This document shows positions 17,906 through 26,473 of a stretch of DNA of 64,000 bases, in pieces. Below the pieces are notes generated by a model. That model was not told the origin of the DNA, did not search any database, and saw only the letters and a list, made by a program, of their open reading frames with translations. The number at the start of each line of letters is the position of its first letter. Position 1 is the first letter of the stretch. The position numbers and the translations under genes were made by a program. Origin of the DNA: Flavobacterium erciyesense (GTDB taxonomy: Bacteria; Bacteroidota; Bacteroidia; Flavobacteriales; Flavobacteriaceae); NCBI RefSeq assembly GCF_018069925.1, contig NZ_JAGPXB010000017.1:1-64000 (forward strand). The letters are read 5' to 3'.

Positions 17906-18745
17906 TTAAAAAACTCTGGCCAAATTAAATCCAAAGAAAACATCTCCTTTGTTCCAATCTCCAGTTGTTCTTCCTAAGAAACCTGCTTCGTCAATTCCTT
18001 GTGAATTAGTAAAGTGCATTTGAAAAACGTGTCCACCCGTTTCCAAATCAAAACCAATAGAAAGTGGATTATTAAATACTGAATTTCCTGCACGGTTTAA
18101 ATGAGCCGCATAATCAATATTTAACGACCATCTTTTAGAAAACTTATATCTACCACCCATACCTATTGCGTATTGTGTATTGTCTTGCAAAGGATTGTCT
18201 ACAAAATTTTCATGAAATATAGATGGAGCAAGTTCAAGAGATAATTTTTCTGAAAACTTACGAGAAATCAGTAATTGACCAACGTAGGTTAAACGATCAC
18301 TGAATTCTAGATTTGGATACAAACTTTCTTTTAAAGTATTGTTGATAGACATACTATTGAAGCCAGCAATAGTAACCGGAAAACCATCTTTAACTTGTGA
18401 AAACAAAGCGTATTTTGCAGCAAAATCATACGCCAACTGATTACGCGCAGCACTTACATGTAAACCTTCGGTTAAACCATAAATGAATTTTATTTGTGTA
18501 TTGGCATTATCTAGACCATAAAATCCTTCAAAGCCATCTTTAACAGACCCAAAACGGTGCGCTACTACAAAATATAGATCGCCTTTTGCAGCAAGTTTAG
18601 TAGATTCTAAGTTTACAATTTTAAGCGCCTTGAATGCAGAGGTAACTTTCTCTTTGCCAGCAGCGGGTTCAACACCATCTAACAAATCATCTTGTGCAAA
18701 AGTCAATAAGGGTAATAGAAATAATAATAAGGTTAATTTTTTCAT
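17906..18745 (-). CDS. DUF5777-type outer-membrane beta-barrel protein
   Basis: This 279-residue protein has a signal peptide (MKKLTLLLFLLPLLTFAQ) and alternating beta strands to a C-terminal aromatic residue (FGFNLARVF), the outer-membrane barrel pattern. The VVAHRFGSVKDGFEGFYGLD block and the GGHVFQMHFTNSQG block are typical of DUF5777 proteins, which in Bacteroidota often occur next to YceI and cytochrome c genes, as here. The function is unknown. It follows the OB-fold gene by 25 bp, so they are probably co-transcribed. Confidence 0.8.
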   Translation of the reverse strand: MKKLTLLLFLLPLLTFAQDDLLDGVEPAAGKEKVTSAFKALKIVNLESTKLAAKGDLYFVVAHRFGSVKDGFEGFYGLDNANTQIKFIYGLTEGLHVSAARNQLAYDFAAKYALFSQVKDGFPVTIAGFNSMSINNTLKESLYPNLEFSDRLTYVGQLLISRKFSEKLSLELAPSIFHENFVDNPLQDNTQYAIGMGGRYKFSKRWSLNIDYAAHLNRAGNSVFNNPLSIGFDLETGGHVFQMHFTNSQGIDEAGFLGRTTGDWNKGDVFFGFNLARVF

Positions 18746-18770
18746 GTGTTTGGGTTTTTAAAATTGTTGT

Positions 18771-19160
18771 TTATTTAACTATCGAAATTTGATCTAGCTT
18801 GTACTCTTCTAATAATTCATCATAACCTAAAAATCTACCTTTAATCGTTATCGTTTTTCCGGTTAAAGCCTTAAGAGGCGTTTTTTCAATGAAAGTTCCA
18901 AAAACTTTTTCACCTAATACAATTGAGTTATTTGCCTCATCTACACTAGTAACCACATCAACCAACTCAATAGTTTTGTCTGAATATTTGGCATTAGCAA
19001 CGCTATCATTGGTTTGAAATTCAACATCCATATTAGGAATAGAAACCACATAATCAGCTGTTTCAGTTTTAATATCACGATGCTCTTTGTATAAAAACAG
19101 ATAAGAGCAAGTAGCAACTACTCCTACAAGTGCAATTCCTACAAGTATTTTTTTGTTCAT
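18771..19160 (-). CDS. OB-fold (tRNA_anti-like) membrane-anchored protein
   Basis: This 129-residue protein starts at the ATG at 19160 (MNKKILVG); an ATG 9 bp upstream would add three residues. It has one N-terminal hydrophobic helix, then an extracytoplasmic domain ending IKGRFLGYDELLEEYKLDQ, the signature end of tRNA_anti-like OB-fold proteins of Bacteroidota. It begins the minus-strand group DUF5777, HMA-like, globin-like. A divergent promoter region separates it from the heme-c lipoprotein gene. Despite the fold name, no nucleic-acid role is implied. Confidence 0.72.
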   Translation of the reverse strand: MNKKILVGIALVGVVATCSYLFLYKEHRDIKTETADYVVSIPNMDVEFQTNDSVANAKYSDKTIELVDVVTSVDEANNSIVLGEKVFGTFIEKTPLKALTGKTITIKGRFLGYDELLEEYKLDQISIVK

Positions 19161-19190
19161 GGTGGGCAATTTTTTAGGTTTAAGGGATAT

Positions 19191-19323
19191 ACGATAAAAA
19201 GATTCTTATGGTTTCTTCATTATTTTTTAATATTGTTTAAAACTAAAGCTTCGTTTTTATCGTAAATAAAATTATAATTCACTACTATTGGTAATTATTT
19301 AAAAGTTAACAACTTACGATAAA
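19191..19323. promoter_or_regulatory. Divergent promoter region with three spaced ACGATAAA motifs
   Basis: Between the OB-fold gene and the heme-c lipoprotein gene, ACGATAAA occurs at 19191-19198, inverted at 19256-19263 (TTTATCGT), and again at 19316-19323, with starts 65 and 60 bp apart. A fourth ACGATAAA is at 21287-21294 in front of hemH. They could be operators of a shared regulator, perhaps the nearby AraC protein. The motif is short and AT-rich, so chance is possible. Confidence 0.35.
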
Positions 19324-19338
19324 TTTAAAACAAAAAAC

Positions 19339-19713
19339 ATGAAATCACAATTAGTATTCACAGCTTTAACGTTTGTTGCACTTTTGACAAGCTGCAGCAA
19401 TGAGGATTCAGAAACACTTACATCAACGCCACCTCCTAACTCTACGGCCAAAGTGACCTATAATCAAAACATTAAAACAATTATTGACAACAATTGCGTG
19501 GTTTGCCATGCGGCAGTACCACGAAATGGCGCTCCAAATTCATTAGTAACTTACGCACAGGTAAAAGAATCGATTACCAATCGTGGTTTATTAAACCGCA
19601 TCTCTCTTCCTAACGGGAATGGTTTACTAATGCCACAAGGCGGGCCAAGGATGCCACAAGGTACGATAGATTTAGTTGCGAAATGGCAACAAGACGGATT
19701 ATTAGAACAATAA
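19339..19713 (+). CDS. Heme-c-binding lipoprotein
   Basis: This 124-residue protein has a lipoprotein signal peptide ending LLTSCSNED (lipid cysteine about C19). A single heme-c site CVVCH (about residues 54-58) follows the helix YNQNIKTIIDNNC. The rest (LLMPQGGPRMPQGTIDLVAKW) includes methionines that could provide the distal ligand. It resembles the small c-type domains found before YceI in Bacteroidota. It should be a periplasmic electron carrier. The YceI gene starts 10 bp after its stop. Confidence 0.87.
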   Translation: MKSQLVFTALTFVALLTSCSNEDSETLTSTPPPNSTAKVTYNQNIKTIIDNNCVVCHAAVPRNGAPNSLVTYAQVKESITNRGLLNRISLPNGNGLLMPQGGPRMPQGTIDLVAKWQQDGLLEQ

Positions 19714-19723
19714 ATAATTGAAA

Positions 19724-20263
19724 ATGAAGAAATTAATAACTGTAGCGTTATTATGCCTAACTCTAACAGGCTTTGCGCAAGAAAAAATGATCACTAAAAC
19801 AGGTAAAATTAACTTTGAAGGATCGGTTTCATCTTTTGAAGAAGTTAAAGCCTCGAACAACAATGTCACATTTGTATTAAATCCTAACACAGGAGAAATT
19901 GCAAGTTTAGCATTAGTAAAAGGTTTTCGATTTAAAGTGGCACTTATGGAGGAACATTTTAACGAAAACTACGTAGAAAGCGATAAATACCCAAAAGCTA
20001 CTTTTAAAGGTAAACTTTCTAGCTTTGACGTAAAAAATCTAAGTGAAACACCAAAAGAGTTCCCGTTAACCGGTAAATTAGAGTTGCATGGCAAAACGAA
20101 TGATATTAAAACCACTGCAAAAATAAGTAAAACTGCTGCGGGCATTAAGATTGTCTCAAACTTTGCAGTAAATGCTAGTGATTACAATATTGCTATTCCT
20201 GCTGTTGTAAAACGAAAAGTATCAAACAAGATTAACATCGAAATTGATGCTACCGTAAAATAG
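19724..20263 (+). CDS. YceI-family periplasmic protein
   Basis: This 179-residue protein has a signal peptide (MKKLITVALLCLTLTGFAQ) and the YceI lipocalin-like barrel. Visible family marks are GKINFEGSVSSFEEVKA, HFNENYVESDKYPKATFKG and LELHGKTNDIK. YceI proteins bind isoprenoid-type lipids such as quinones. The ATG at 19724 is preferred over a TTG 6 bp upstream, since it gives a normal signal peptide. It is coupled to the heme-c lipoprotein just before it, which suggests a shared role in periplasmic quinone or electron handling. Confidence 0.9.
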   Translation: MKKLITVALLCLTLTGFAQEKMITKTGKINFEGSVSSFEEVKASNNNVTFVLNPNTGEIASLALVKGFRFKVALMEEHFNENYVESDKYPKATFKGKLSSFDVKNLSETPKEFPLTGKLELHGKTNDIKTTAKISKTAAGIKIVSNFAVNASDYNIAIPAVVKRKVSNKINIEIDATVK

Positions 20264-20395
20264 AGTACAAAGAATAAAATTTGTATAAAATTATGGCGTA
20301 CGCTCTGTAAAACCGTGAAAAAGATTTAATTTTGAAAGACAAAAACAATCTGACGCCTAGCTGTGGATTGAAAATTTTAAAAAAGAAATCAAAAC

Positions 20396-21265
20396 ATGGA
20401 AGAAGAAATTAACATTGAAAACGATTTTACCTTAATTCGATTTCAAAACGACAGTTCGGCCCCATTGTTTGCGCAGCGTGAAACTACAAGTGGTTTAATT
20501 CAATTTCATTTTGGTCTAAAAGGAAATGCCAAGTTTTTGTTTAATCAGGGTAACTATGCTTTAGAACTAAAAGAAGAAAAGTCGCTACTTTTATACAATC
20601 CACAAAAAGAACTGCCCTTGAACTTGGAATTAGCTCCAAATTCTTGGGTTATTTCTGTAATAATTTCTATTAAAAAATTTCACGCTCTTTTCTCTACCGA
20701 AGCTGATTATATCACATTTTTAAGTGCTGATAATAGAGACAAAAAATACTATAACGAAGGAAATATAAGTCCATCAATGGCTATTGTGCTGTCACAATTG
20801 TTTCATTACAATTTGCATCCTTCTATTAAAAACTTGTATTACAAAGGCAAAGGCTACGAGTTGTTGAGCCTGTATTTTAACCGTACCGAAGATCCAAATG
20901 CAGAGCAATGTCCGTTCTTGATTGATGAAGACAATGTAATTAAGATAAAAAAAGCCAAAGAAATCATCATTTCAAACATGGCAGAACCACCGGGATTGCA
21001 AGAATTAGCAGACGAGGTGGGGCTGAATATCAAAAAACTGAAAATGGGATTCAAACAAATTTATGGCGACACCGTTTACGGATTTTTATTTGATTACAAA
21101 ATGGATTTTGCACGCAAACTACTTGATAGCGGTTCATACAACGTGAACGAAGTGGGATTAAAAATCGGCTATAGTACCGGCAGTCATTTTATTGCAGCAT
21201 TCAAAAAGAAATTTGCCACCACGCCAAAAAAATACTTAATGTCCATCAACCCAAACATGAATTAG
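20396..21265 (+). CDS. AraC-family transcriptional regulator
   Basis: This 289-residue protein has a C-terminal AraC DNA-binding domain with two helix-turn-helix units: LQELADEVGLNIKKLKMGFK (about residues 200-220) and VNEVGLKIGYSTGSHFIAAF, followed by KKKFATTPKKYL. The N-terminal part is a cupin-like sensor that I cannot assign to a ligand. In Flavobacterium an AraC gene commonly lies beside hemA and hemH, which suggests control of heme or iron genes. Here it is 99 bp upstream of hemH. Confidence 0.9.
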   Translation: MEEEINIENDFTLIRFQNDSSAPLFAQRETTSGLIQFHFGLKGNAKFLFNQGNYALELKEEKSLLLYNPQKELPLNLELAPNSWVISVIISIKKFHALFSTEADYITFLSADNRDKKYYNEGNISPSMAIVLSQLFHYNLHPSIKNLYYKGKGYELLSLYFNRTEDPNAEQCPFLIDEDNVIKIKKAKEIIISNMAEPPGLQELADEVGLNIKKLKMGFKQIYGDTVYGFLFDYKMDFARKLLDSGSYNVNEVGLKIGYSTGSHFIAAFKKKFATTPKKYLMSINPNMN

Positions 21266-21335
21266 GGTATTGATTTTAGATATTAAACGATAAATAAAAA
21301 ATAGTTAATCTCCGGATATAAAAAGTAAGTTTAAT

Positions 21336-21343
21336 TACTTTTG
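21336..21343 (+). promoter_or_regulatory. -7 box upstream of hemH
   Basis: TACTTTTG fits the Bacteroidota TAnnTTTG -7 element and lies 20 bp before the hemH ATG. A matching TTTG -33 box is not clear. An ACGATAAA motif lies about 42 bp upstream of it. Confidence 0.5.
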
Positions 21344-21363
21344 TTCTAACAAAAAACAACAAC

Positions 21364-22419
21364 ATGAAAGGTGTATTATTAGTAAACTTAGGCTCTCCAG
21401 AAAGTCCAACTCCAAAAGATGTAAAGCCGTATTTAGATGAGTTCTTGATGGATAAATACGTGATAGACGTTCCATTTTTATTGCGTGCATTATTGGTACG
21501 TGGAATCATTTTACAAACGAGACCTAAAAAATCAGCTGCAGCTTACTCAAGGATTTGGTGGGACGAAGGATCTCCGCTTGTTGTTATTTCGCGTCGTATG
21601 CACGAAAAAGTGCAAGCGCAAGTTGATGTGCCAGTTGCTTTAGCAATGCGCTACGGAAATCCATCCTTATTGTCTGGTTTACAAGAACTACATGATAAAG
21701 GAGTGACCGAAGTAATGTTGTTTCCGTTGTACCCACAACACGCGATGGCCTCTACTACAACCATTTTAGAATTAGCCGAAGAGCACCGCAAAAAATATTT
21801 CCCTGAAATGAAATTCACGATAGTACCTGCGTTTTACAACAAACCTGACTATCTACAAAACTTAGCCGACTCGATCAAAGGCCATTTAGAAGGTTTTGAT
21901 TACGATCATTTGTTGTTTTCATACCACGGAATTCCAGAACGTCACATTCGTAAAACAGATGTAACCAAATCACACTGCAAAATTGATGGATCTTGTTGTA
22001 ACACACCATCACCAGCGCATGAGTTTTGCTACCGCCATCAATGTTACGAAACTACCAAACAAGTAGTTAAACTTTTGGGAATTCCAGAAGGAAAATACAG
22101 CCAAACCTTTCAGTCACGTTTAGCAGGTGACAAATGGTTGCGTCCATACACTGACGTGGAAGTAAACAAAATGCCTGAAAAAGGAATTAAAAATCTAGCT
22201 GTAGTTACTCCTGCATTTGTCTCTGACTGTTTAGAAACACTAGAAGAAATTGCAATGGAAGCCAACGAAGAATTCTTGCACCACGGTGGCGAAAAATTTA
22301 TGGCGATTCCTTGTTTAAATGATAGTGACGATTGGTGTAAAACTGTGAGCAATTGGATTACTAATTGGACAAAAGTAACAACAACAAGTACTGCAACAGC
22401 AGAATCTGTTGCAGTGTAA
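21364..22419 (+). CDS. hemH: Ferrochelatase
   Basis: This 351-residue enzyme inserts ferrous iron into protoporphyrin IX, the last step of protoheme synthesis. Visible signatures are LLVNLGSPESPTPKDVKPYL at the N-terminus, YPQHAMASTT, and LLFSYHGIPERHIRK with the catalytic histidine. A further block is CYRHQCYETTKQV, followed by TPAFVSDCLETLEEIAMEA. The C-terminal 15 residues are a Thr/Ala-rich tail. It has its own -7 box. The rest of the heme pathway lies on the other strand to the left. Confidence 0.98.
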   Translation: MKGVLLVNLGSPESPTPKDVKPYLDEFLMDKYVIDVPFLLRALLVRGIILQTRPKKSAAAYSRIWWDEGSPLVVISRRMHEKVQAQVDVPVALAMRYGNPSLLSGLQELHDKGVTEVMLFPLYPQHAMASTTTILELAEEHRKKYFPEMKFTIVPAFYNKPDYLQNLADSIKGHLEGFDYDHLLFSYHGIPERHIRKTDVTKSHCKIDGSCCNTPSPAHEFCYRHQCYETTKQVVKLLGIPEGKYSQTFQSRLAGDKWLRPYTDVEVNKMPEKGIKNLAVVTPAFVSDCLETLEEIAMEANEEFLHHGGEKFMAIPCLNDSDDWCKTVSNWITNWTKVTTTSTATAESVAV

Positions 22420-22834
22420 AGTTATCAAAGCTCCCTGTTATTTATAACAAGTGAAAAATGATTTAAACAGCCTTTGCGATAAAGTAAATGCTCTACAAAT
22501 CCATAATTTTTATAGATAATTCCCCAACTGTTGGGCAATAAATCGGTTTGCATTACATTATTGTCGTGTCCGTTTTATTGCCCATCAATTTTTAATAACA
22601 TCAACAAAAGAGCTTATAAAATTGATAACAGCAATATTTTGCCTAATATTTCAATAAAAATCAACAGCTTTAGGCTGGAGTAAACTCAGATTTTTCTTTT
22701 TTCTGCAAGTAGTCAATCTACCTTTTTTTAGGTATTTTTGGACTGCGAATTGAACTTCTGATTTTTGATGCACTTACTCACTAACGGTTTTCAATTTGAA
22801 CCAAAAAATCTACACGCAACTAAAAAACAAATAA
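22420..22834. other. 415-bp spacer between hemH and hemJ
   Basis: I see no gene here. The spacer contains the alternative hairpins at 22523-22593 and, at about 22670-22685, a short AGCTTTAGGCTGGAG piece that looks like a worn REP-type repeat. The hemJ promoter must lie in its right half. Confidence 0.5.
22523..22593 (+). terminator. Long hairpin with competing small hairpin after hemH
   Basis: CCCAA-CTG-TTGGG (22523-22535) forms a small hairpin. The same TTGGG can instead join TTGGGCAATAAATCGG, pairing with CCGTTTTATTGCCC-AT-CAA (22571-22588), followed by a T run at 22589-22593. The large stem with its T run looks like a terminator for hemH, and the small stem would compete with it. Confidence 0.45.
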
Positions 22835-23389
22835 ATGGAATTCTACAATTACATTAAATCTCTTCACCTCATCTTCGTAATCACTTGGTTTGCAGGTTTA
22901 TTTTATATCGTACGATTGTTTGTATACCAAATTGAAGCTGCTGCAAAACCTTCACCAGAAAAAGAAATCTTACAAAACCAATACAAAATAATGACCTACC
23001 GCTTATGGTATATCATCACTTGGCCATCAGCGGTTCTAGCAAGTATTTTTGCTTTTTGGATGTTGTTTTTTACGGAACTAGGGCAAGCTTGGTTACAAAT
23101 GCCATGGATGCACGTAAAGCTTGGCTTTGTTTTTGCGCTGTATTTGTACCATGCCAAGTGCCAGCAAATTTTCAATCAATTGCAACGAAATGAAGTAAAA
23201 TATTCTACTAATTTCATGCGATTATGGAATGAAGGAGCTACCATTATTTTGTTTGCCGTAGTGTTTTTAGTAATTTTAAAAAACGCTGTCAATTGGATTT
23301 ATGGCGTAGTTGGGATTTTCCTTTTCTCCATTATTATCATGCTTGGTTTTAAATTTTATAAAAAAATAAGAGAACGCAACAATTCTTAA
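22835..23389 (+). CDS. hemJ: Protoporphyrinogen IX oxidase, HemJ type (UPF0093)
   Basis: This 184-residue integral membrane protein has about four hydrophobic helices, with the family opening YIKSLHLIFVITWFAGLFY. H11 is at the position of the essential N-terminal histidine. The MHVKLGFVFALYLYHAKC block supplies the conserved lysine and histidines. HemJ oxidises protoporphyrinogen IX to protoporphyrin IX, the substrate of the ferrochelatase encoded 415 bp upstream. No HemG or HemY is present in the window, so this is the likely enzyme for that step. Confidence 0.9.
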   Translation: MEFYNYIKSLHLIFVITWFAGLFYIVRLFVYQIEAAAKPSPEKEILQNQYKIMTYRLWYIITWPSAVLASIFAFWMLFFTELGQAWLQMPWMHVKLGFVFALYLYHAKCQQIFNQLQRNEVKYSTNFMRLWNEGATIILFAVVFLVILKNAVNWIYGVVGIFLFSIIIMLGFKFYKKIRERNNS

Positions 23390-23430
23390 TTCAAAACCAG
23401 ATAGCGAACAGCTATTGTAAATTACTCAAC

Positions 23431-24903
23431 ATGTTCAAAGGCTTCAAAATAGCAATGCTTTCACTGCGGATTAGGATTTTCCTATCTATGATTGTATTGA
23501 TATTAATGGCTTCGGTAATTTTGGCATCTATCTCAATTATTCAGTTTAAAAATGAGGCTAAAGAATACCATCAAGAACGCCTCGAGCGCAATGAAAATGC
23601 AGTAAAACAGCACATTAATTTTATTCTTTCTACGACTACTTATCCTTTGAATGCCGCGAATTTAGATCTGATTTTTAAAGATAAAATTCACGAATTGGCG
23701 CACATCCACAACATTGAAATCAATATTTACAGTTTGGATGGAAAGTTACTAAAATCATCAAAAGAGTCCTTTTCAGTTGATAAAGTAGCACCGCCGATAC
23801 CGAAATACATTTTAAAACTCGTACGCTCTTCTATTGAAAAAAGGTATGTTGACATCAAAACGATTGAAGGTAAAAAAAACCGTTCGGCATTTAGCCAAAT
23901 CAAAGACGACAAATTCAAACCTCTTGGTATTTTAAATTTACCTTACGTAGAGGACGATGGCTATTATGAAAATGAGCTCAAAAACTTCCTCATTCGCTTG
24001 GGACAAGTCTACACTTTTATGTTGGTAATGGCCTTTGCGCTAGCCTATTTTTTATCATCGTATATTACAAAATCACTCAAAACTATTTCTGACAAGTTGA
24101 GTGAAACTAGCTTGAACCAAAAAAACGAAAAAATTGTTTTGGAGGCCAATAGTAAAGAGATCAATTTGCTTATCAAAGCCTACAACGCCATGGTGGATGA
24201 ATTAGAAAAAAGTGCTATTAAACTGGCTCAAAGCGAACGCGAAGGCGCTTGGCGCGAAATGGCCAAACAAGTGGCGCACGAAATCAAAAATCCGTTGACT
24301 CCAATGCGCTTAACTGTGCAGAGTTTTCAGCGTAAATTTGACCCCACTGATGCCAATGTAAAACAAAAAATGAATGATTACTCCGAAACACTCATTCAAC
24401 AAATTGATACCATGAGCGCTGTGGCTTCGGCATTTTCAAACTTTGCCTCGATGCCAGCACAACAAAACGAAACCCTAAATGTGGTTGAAGTAGTTGAGCT
24501 TGCGATGGATATTTTTAACGAAGAATATATTGAGTTCAAAAGCGAATCACCCGAAATTATTTCTAAAATTGACCGTACGCAACTCATTCGGATTATTACC
24601 AACTTGGCAAAAAACGCCATTCAGTCTATACCCGAGCAGCAAGAGGAAAAGAAAGTTACCGTTACCATTCGTAAAGAAATGAACACCGTTTTAATCACCG
24701 TTTCAGATAATGGAGTTGGTATTCAGGCAGGTGATGTACATCGTATTTTTGAACCTAAATTCACCACTAAAAGCAGTGGAATGGGACTTGGTCTTGGAAT
24801 CATAAAAAACATTATTGAAAATTATAAAGGAACAATTACCTTTGAGAGCGAATACGGAAAAGGAACCACTTTTACGGTATCGCTACCGATTTTGCACACA
24901 TAA
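23431..24903 (+). CDS. NtrY-like sensor histidine kinase
   Basis: This 490-residue protein has two membrane helices (about residues 14-36 and 190-212) around an extracytoplasmic sensor domain. A HAMP-like linker follows, then a dimerisation/phosphoacceptor region with H283 in VAHEIKNPLTPMRL. The ATPase domain shows the N box (NLAKNAIQSIP), G1 (DNGVGI) and G2 (GMGLGLGI). The NPLTPM variant is typical of NtrY-like kinases. No response regulator lies next to it, so it is an orphan in this window. It lies 42 bp after hemJ and 13 bp before the enoyl-CoA hydratase gene, so the three may be one transcript. Confidence 0.93.
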   Translation: MFKGFKIAMLSLRIRIFLSMIVLILMASVILASISIIQFKNEAKEYHQERLERNENAVKQHINFILSTTTYPLNAANLDLIFKDKIHELAHIHNIEINIYSLDGKLLKSSKESFSVDKVAPPIPKYILKLVRSSIEKRYVDIKTIEGKKNRSAFSQIKDDKFKPLGILNLPYVEDDGYYENELKNFLIRLGQVYTFMLVMAFALAYFLSSYITKSLKTISDKLSETSLNQKNEKIVLEANSKEINLLIKAYNAMVDELEKSAIKLAQSEREGAWREMAKQVAHEIKNPLTPMRLTVQSFQRKFDPTDANVKQKMNDYSETLIQQIDTMSAVASAFSNFASMPAQQNETLNVVEVVELAMDIFNEEYIEFKSESPEIISKIDRTQLIRIITNLAKNAIQSIPEQQEEKKVTVTIRKEMNTVLITVSDNGVGIQAGDVHRIFEPKFTTKSSGMGLGLGIIKNIIENYKGTITFESEYGKGTTFTVSLPILHT

Positions 24904-24915
24904 AAAACAAAATAT

Positions 24916-25698
24916 ATGAACTACGAAAACATTTTAATTACAACTGAAAATAACATTGCCACGGTTACCATTAATCGTCCTACAAAACTCAATGCGCTAA
25001 ATGTTGCAACGATTTCTGACTTGCACAAAGCGTTTAAAATATTAGCCAAAAATGACGAAGTAAGAGCTATTGTATTAACTGGTAGCGGTGAGAAGGCTTT
25101 TGTTGCTGGTGCTGATATTTCAGAATTTGCTCATTTCTCTATTGAAGAAGGAACGCAATTGGCTGCTGAAGGACAAGAAAAATTATTCGATTTCATAGAA
25201 AATTTAAAAACTCCTGTAATTGCAGCGGTTAACGGCTTTGCATTGGGTGGTGGTTTAGAATTGGCGATGGCATGTCATTTTAGAGTAGCTTCAGACAATG
25301 CCAAAATGGGTTTACCTGAAGTTTCATTAGGTGTAATTCCAGGTTACGGAGGAACGCAACGTTTGCCACAGCTAGTTGGAAAAGGTCGAGCTATGGAACT
25401 TATTATGACTGCTGGAATGCTTACTGCTACCGAAGCGCACGGAATGGGATTAGTTAATCACGTGGTACCGCAAGAGGAATTAGTAGCGTTTTGTATGACT
25501 ATTGCCAACAAAATAATTAAAAACTCTCCTTATGCCATTGGCAAAGCTATCAAGGCTGTAAATGCTAACTTTAAAGAAGGAAAAAACGGCTACGAAGCCG
25601 AGATTAAAGCCTTTGGTAAATGTTTTGGAACACAAGATTTTAAAGAAGGAACAACGGCTTTCTTAGAAAAAAGAAAAGCAGTTTTTACTGGGAAATAA
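24916..25698 (+). CDS. Enoyl-CoA hydratase/isomerase
   Basis: This 260-residue crotonase-fold enzyme is of normal length. Oxyanion-hole segments are AFVAGADISEFA (about residues 62-73) and NGFALGGGLELAMAC (about 104-118). The catalytic glutamate region, LPEVSLGVIPGYGGTQRLP, follows. It should add water to 2-enoyl-CoA in fatty-acid or amino-acid breakdown. It follows the kinase gene by 13 bp and ends at a bidirectional terminator. Confidence 0.95.
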   Translation: MNYENILITTENNIATVTINRPTKLNALNVATISDLHKAFKILAKNDEVRAIVLTGSGEKAFVAGADISEFAHFSIEEGTQLAAEGQEKLFDFIENLKTPVIAAVNGFALGGGLELAMACHFRVASDNAKMGLPEVSLGVIPGYGGTQRLPQLVGKGRAMELIMTAGMLTATEAHGMGLVNHVVPQEELVAFCMTIANKIIKNSPYAIGKAIKAVNANFKEGKNGYEAEIKAFGKCFGTQDFKEGTTAFLEKRKAVFTGK

Positions 25699-25703
25699 AA
25701 AAC

Positions 25704-25735
25704 AAAAAAAGAGAGCCATTTGAGCTCTCTTTTTT
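25704..25735. terminator. Bidirectional terminator
   Basis: AAAGAGAGC pairs with GCTCTCTTT around CATTTGA, with A and T runs on the two sides. It serves the enoyl-CoA hydratase gene on the plus strand and the HD gene on the minus strand. Confidence 0.9.
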
Positions 25736-25739
25736 GTTA

Positions 25740-26393
25740 CTACTTCTCTCCTTCCCATTCGGCATAAAATTGAGAAAGGAAACCTTCCATGTATTTATGA
25801 CGCTGTTGTGCTATTTGTTTACCAGTATCCGTGTTCATTTTATCTTTTAAAAGCAATAGCTTTTCGTAAAAATGATTGATCGTCGGCGAATCGTTCTTTT
25901 TGTACTCCTCCTTACCCATGCCTGTTTTTGGGGCAATTTCAGGATCATAGAGCGTTCTATTCTTAAAACCGCCATAATTGAACGTTCTAGCAATTCCGAT
26001 AGCTCCAATCGCATCTAATCGATCAGCATCTTGAACAATATCCAATTCTTTTGAACTGAATTTCTTTTCAAAATTACCCCCCTTGTACGAGATATTTTCA
26101 ATAATGAGCACCACATGATCAATAACATCTTGCGCCACTGTTTTCGATTCTAAATATTCTCGGGCTACTCTAGGGCCTACGGTTTCGTCTCCGTTGTGAA
26201 ACTTACTATCTGCAATGTCGTGTAGCAAAGCACCGAGTTGTACTACCAAAGCATCACAATCTTCTGTCTTAGCAATAAGCAAACTATTTTTGTACACGCG
26301 CTCGATATGAAACCAATCGTGGCCGCCCTCTGCATTTTGCAATTCTTGTTTTACGAAAGCAATTGTATCTGTAATTAATTGTTCTGAGTTCAT
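25740..26393 (-). CDS. HD-domain phosphohydrolase
   Basis: This 217-residue protein has the metal-binding HD pattern: H25 and H29 in GGHDWFHIERV, the HD pair H58-D59 in LLHDIADSKFH, and the later aspartate in IVQDADRLDAIGAIGIAR. It resembles the YpgQ/YedJ group of stand-alone HD hydrolases acting on nucleotides or other phosphate esters. The exact substrate is unknown. It is monocistronic between two terminators. Confidence 0.9.
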   Translation of the reverse strand: MNSEQLITDTIAFVKQELQNAEGGHDWFHIERVYKNSLLIAKTEDCDALVVQLGALLHDIADSKFHNGDETVGPRVAREYLESKTVAQDVIDHVVLIIENISYKGGNFEKKFSSKELDIVQDADRLDAIGAIGIARTFNYGGFKNRTLYDPEIAPKTGMGKEEYKKNDSPTINHFYEKLLLLKDKMNTDTGKQIAQQRHKYMEGFLSQFYAEWEGEK

Positions 26394-26404
26394 TAAAACT
26401 TGGT

Positions 26405-26453
26405 TTAAAAAAAATGCTGAACACTATCGTTTATACAATAGCATTCAACATTT
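26405..26453 (-). terminator. Terminator after the acyl-ACP desaturase gene
   Basis: On the minus strand, AATGTTGAATGCTATTGT pairs with ACGATAGTGTTCAGCATT through Watson-Crick and G-U pairs and is followed by a T run. Confidence 0.75.
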
Positions 26454-26473
26454 CATAATTTTGTTTGACTTGA

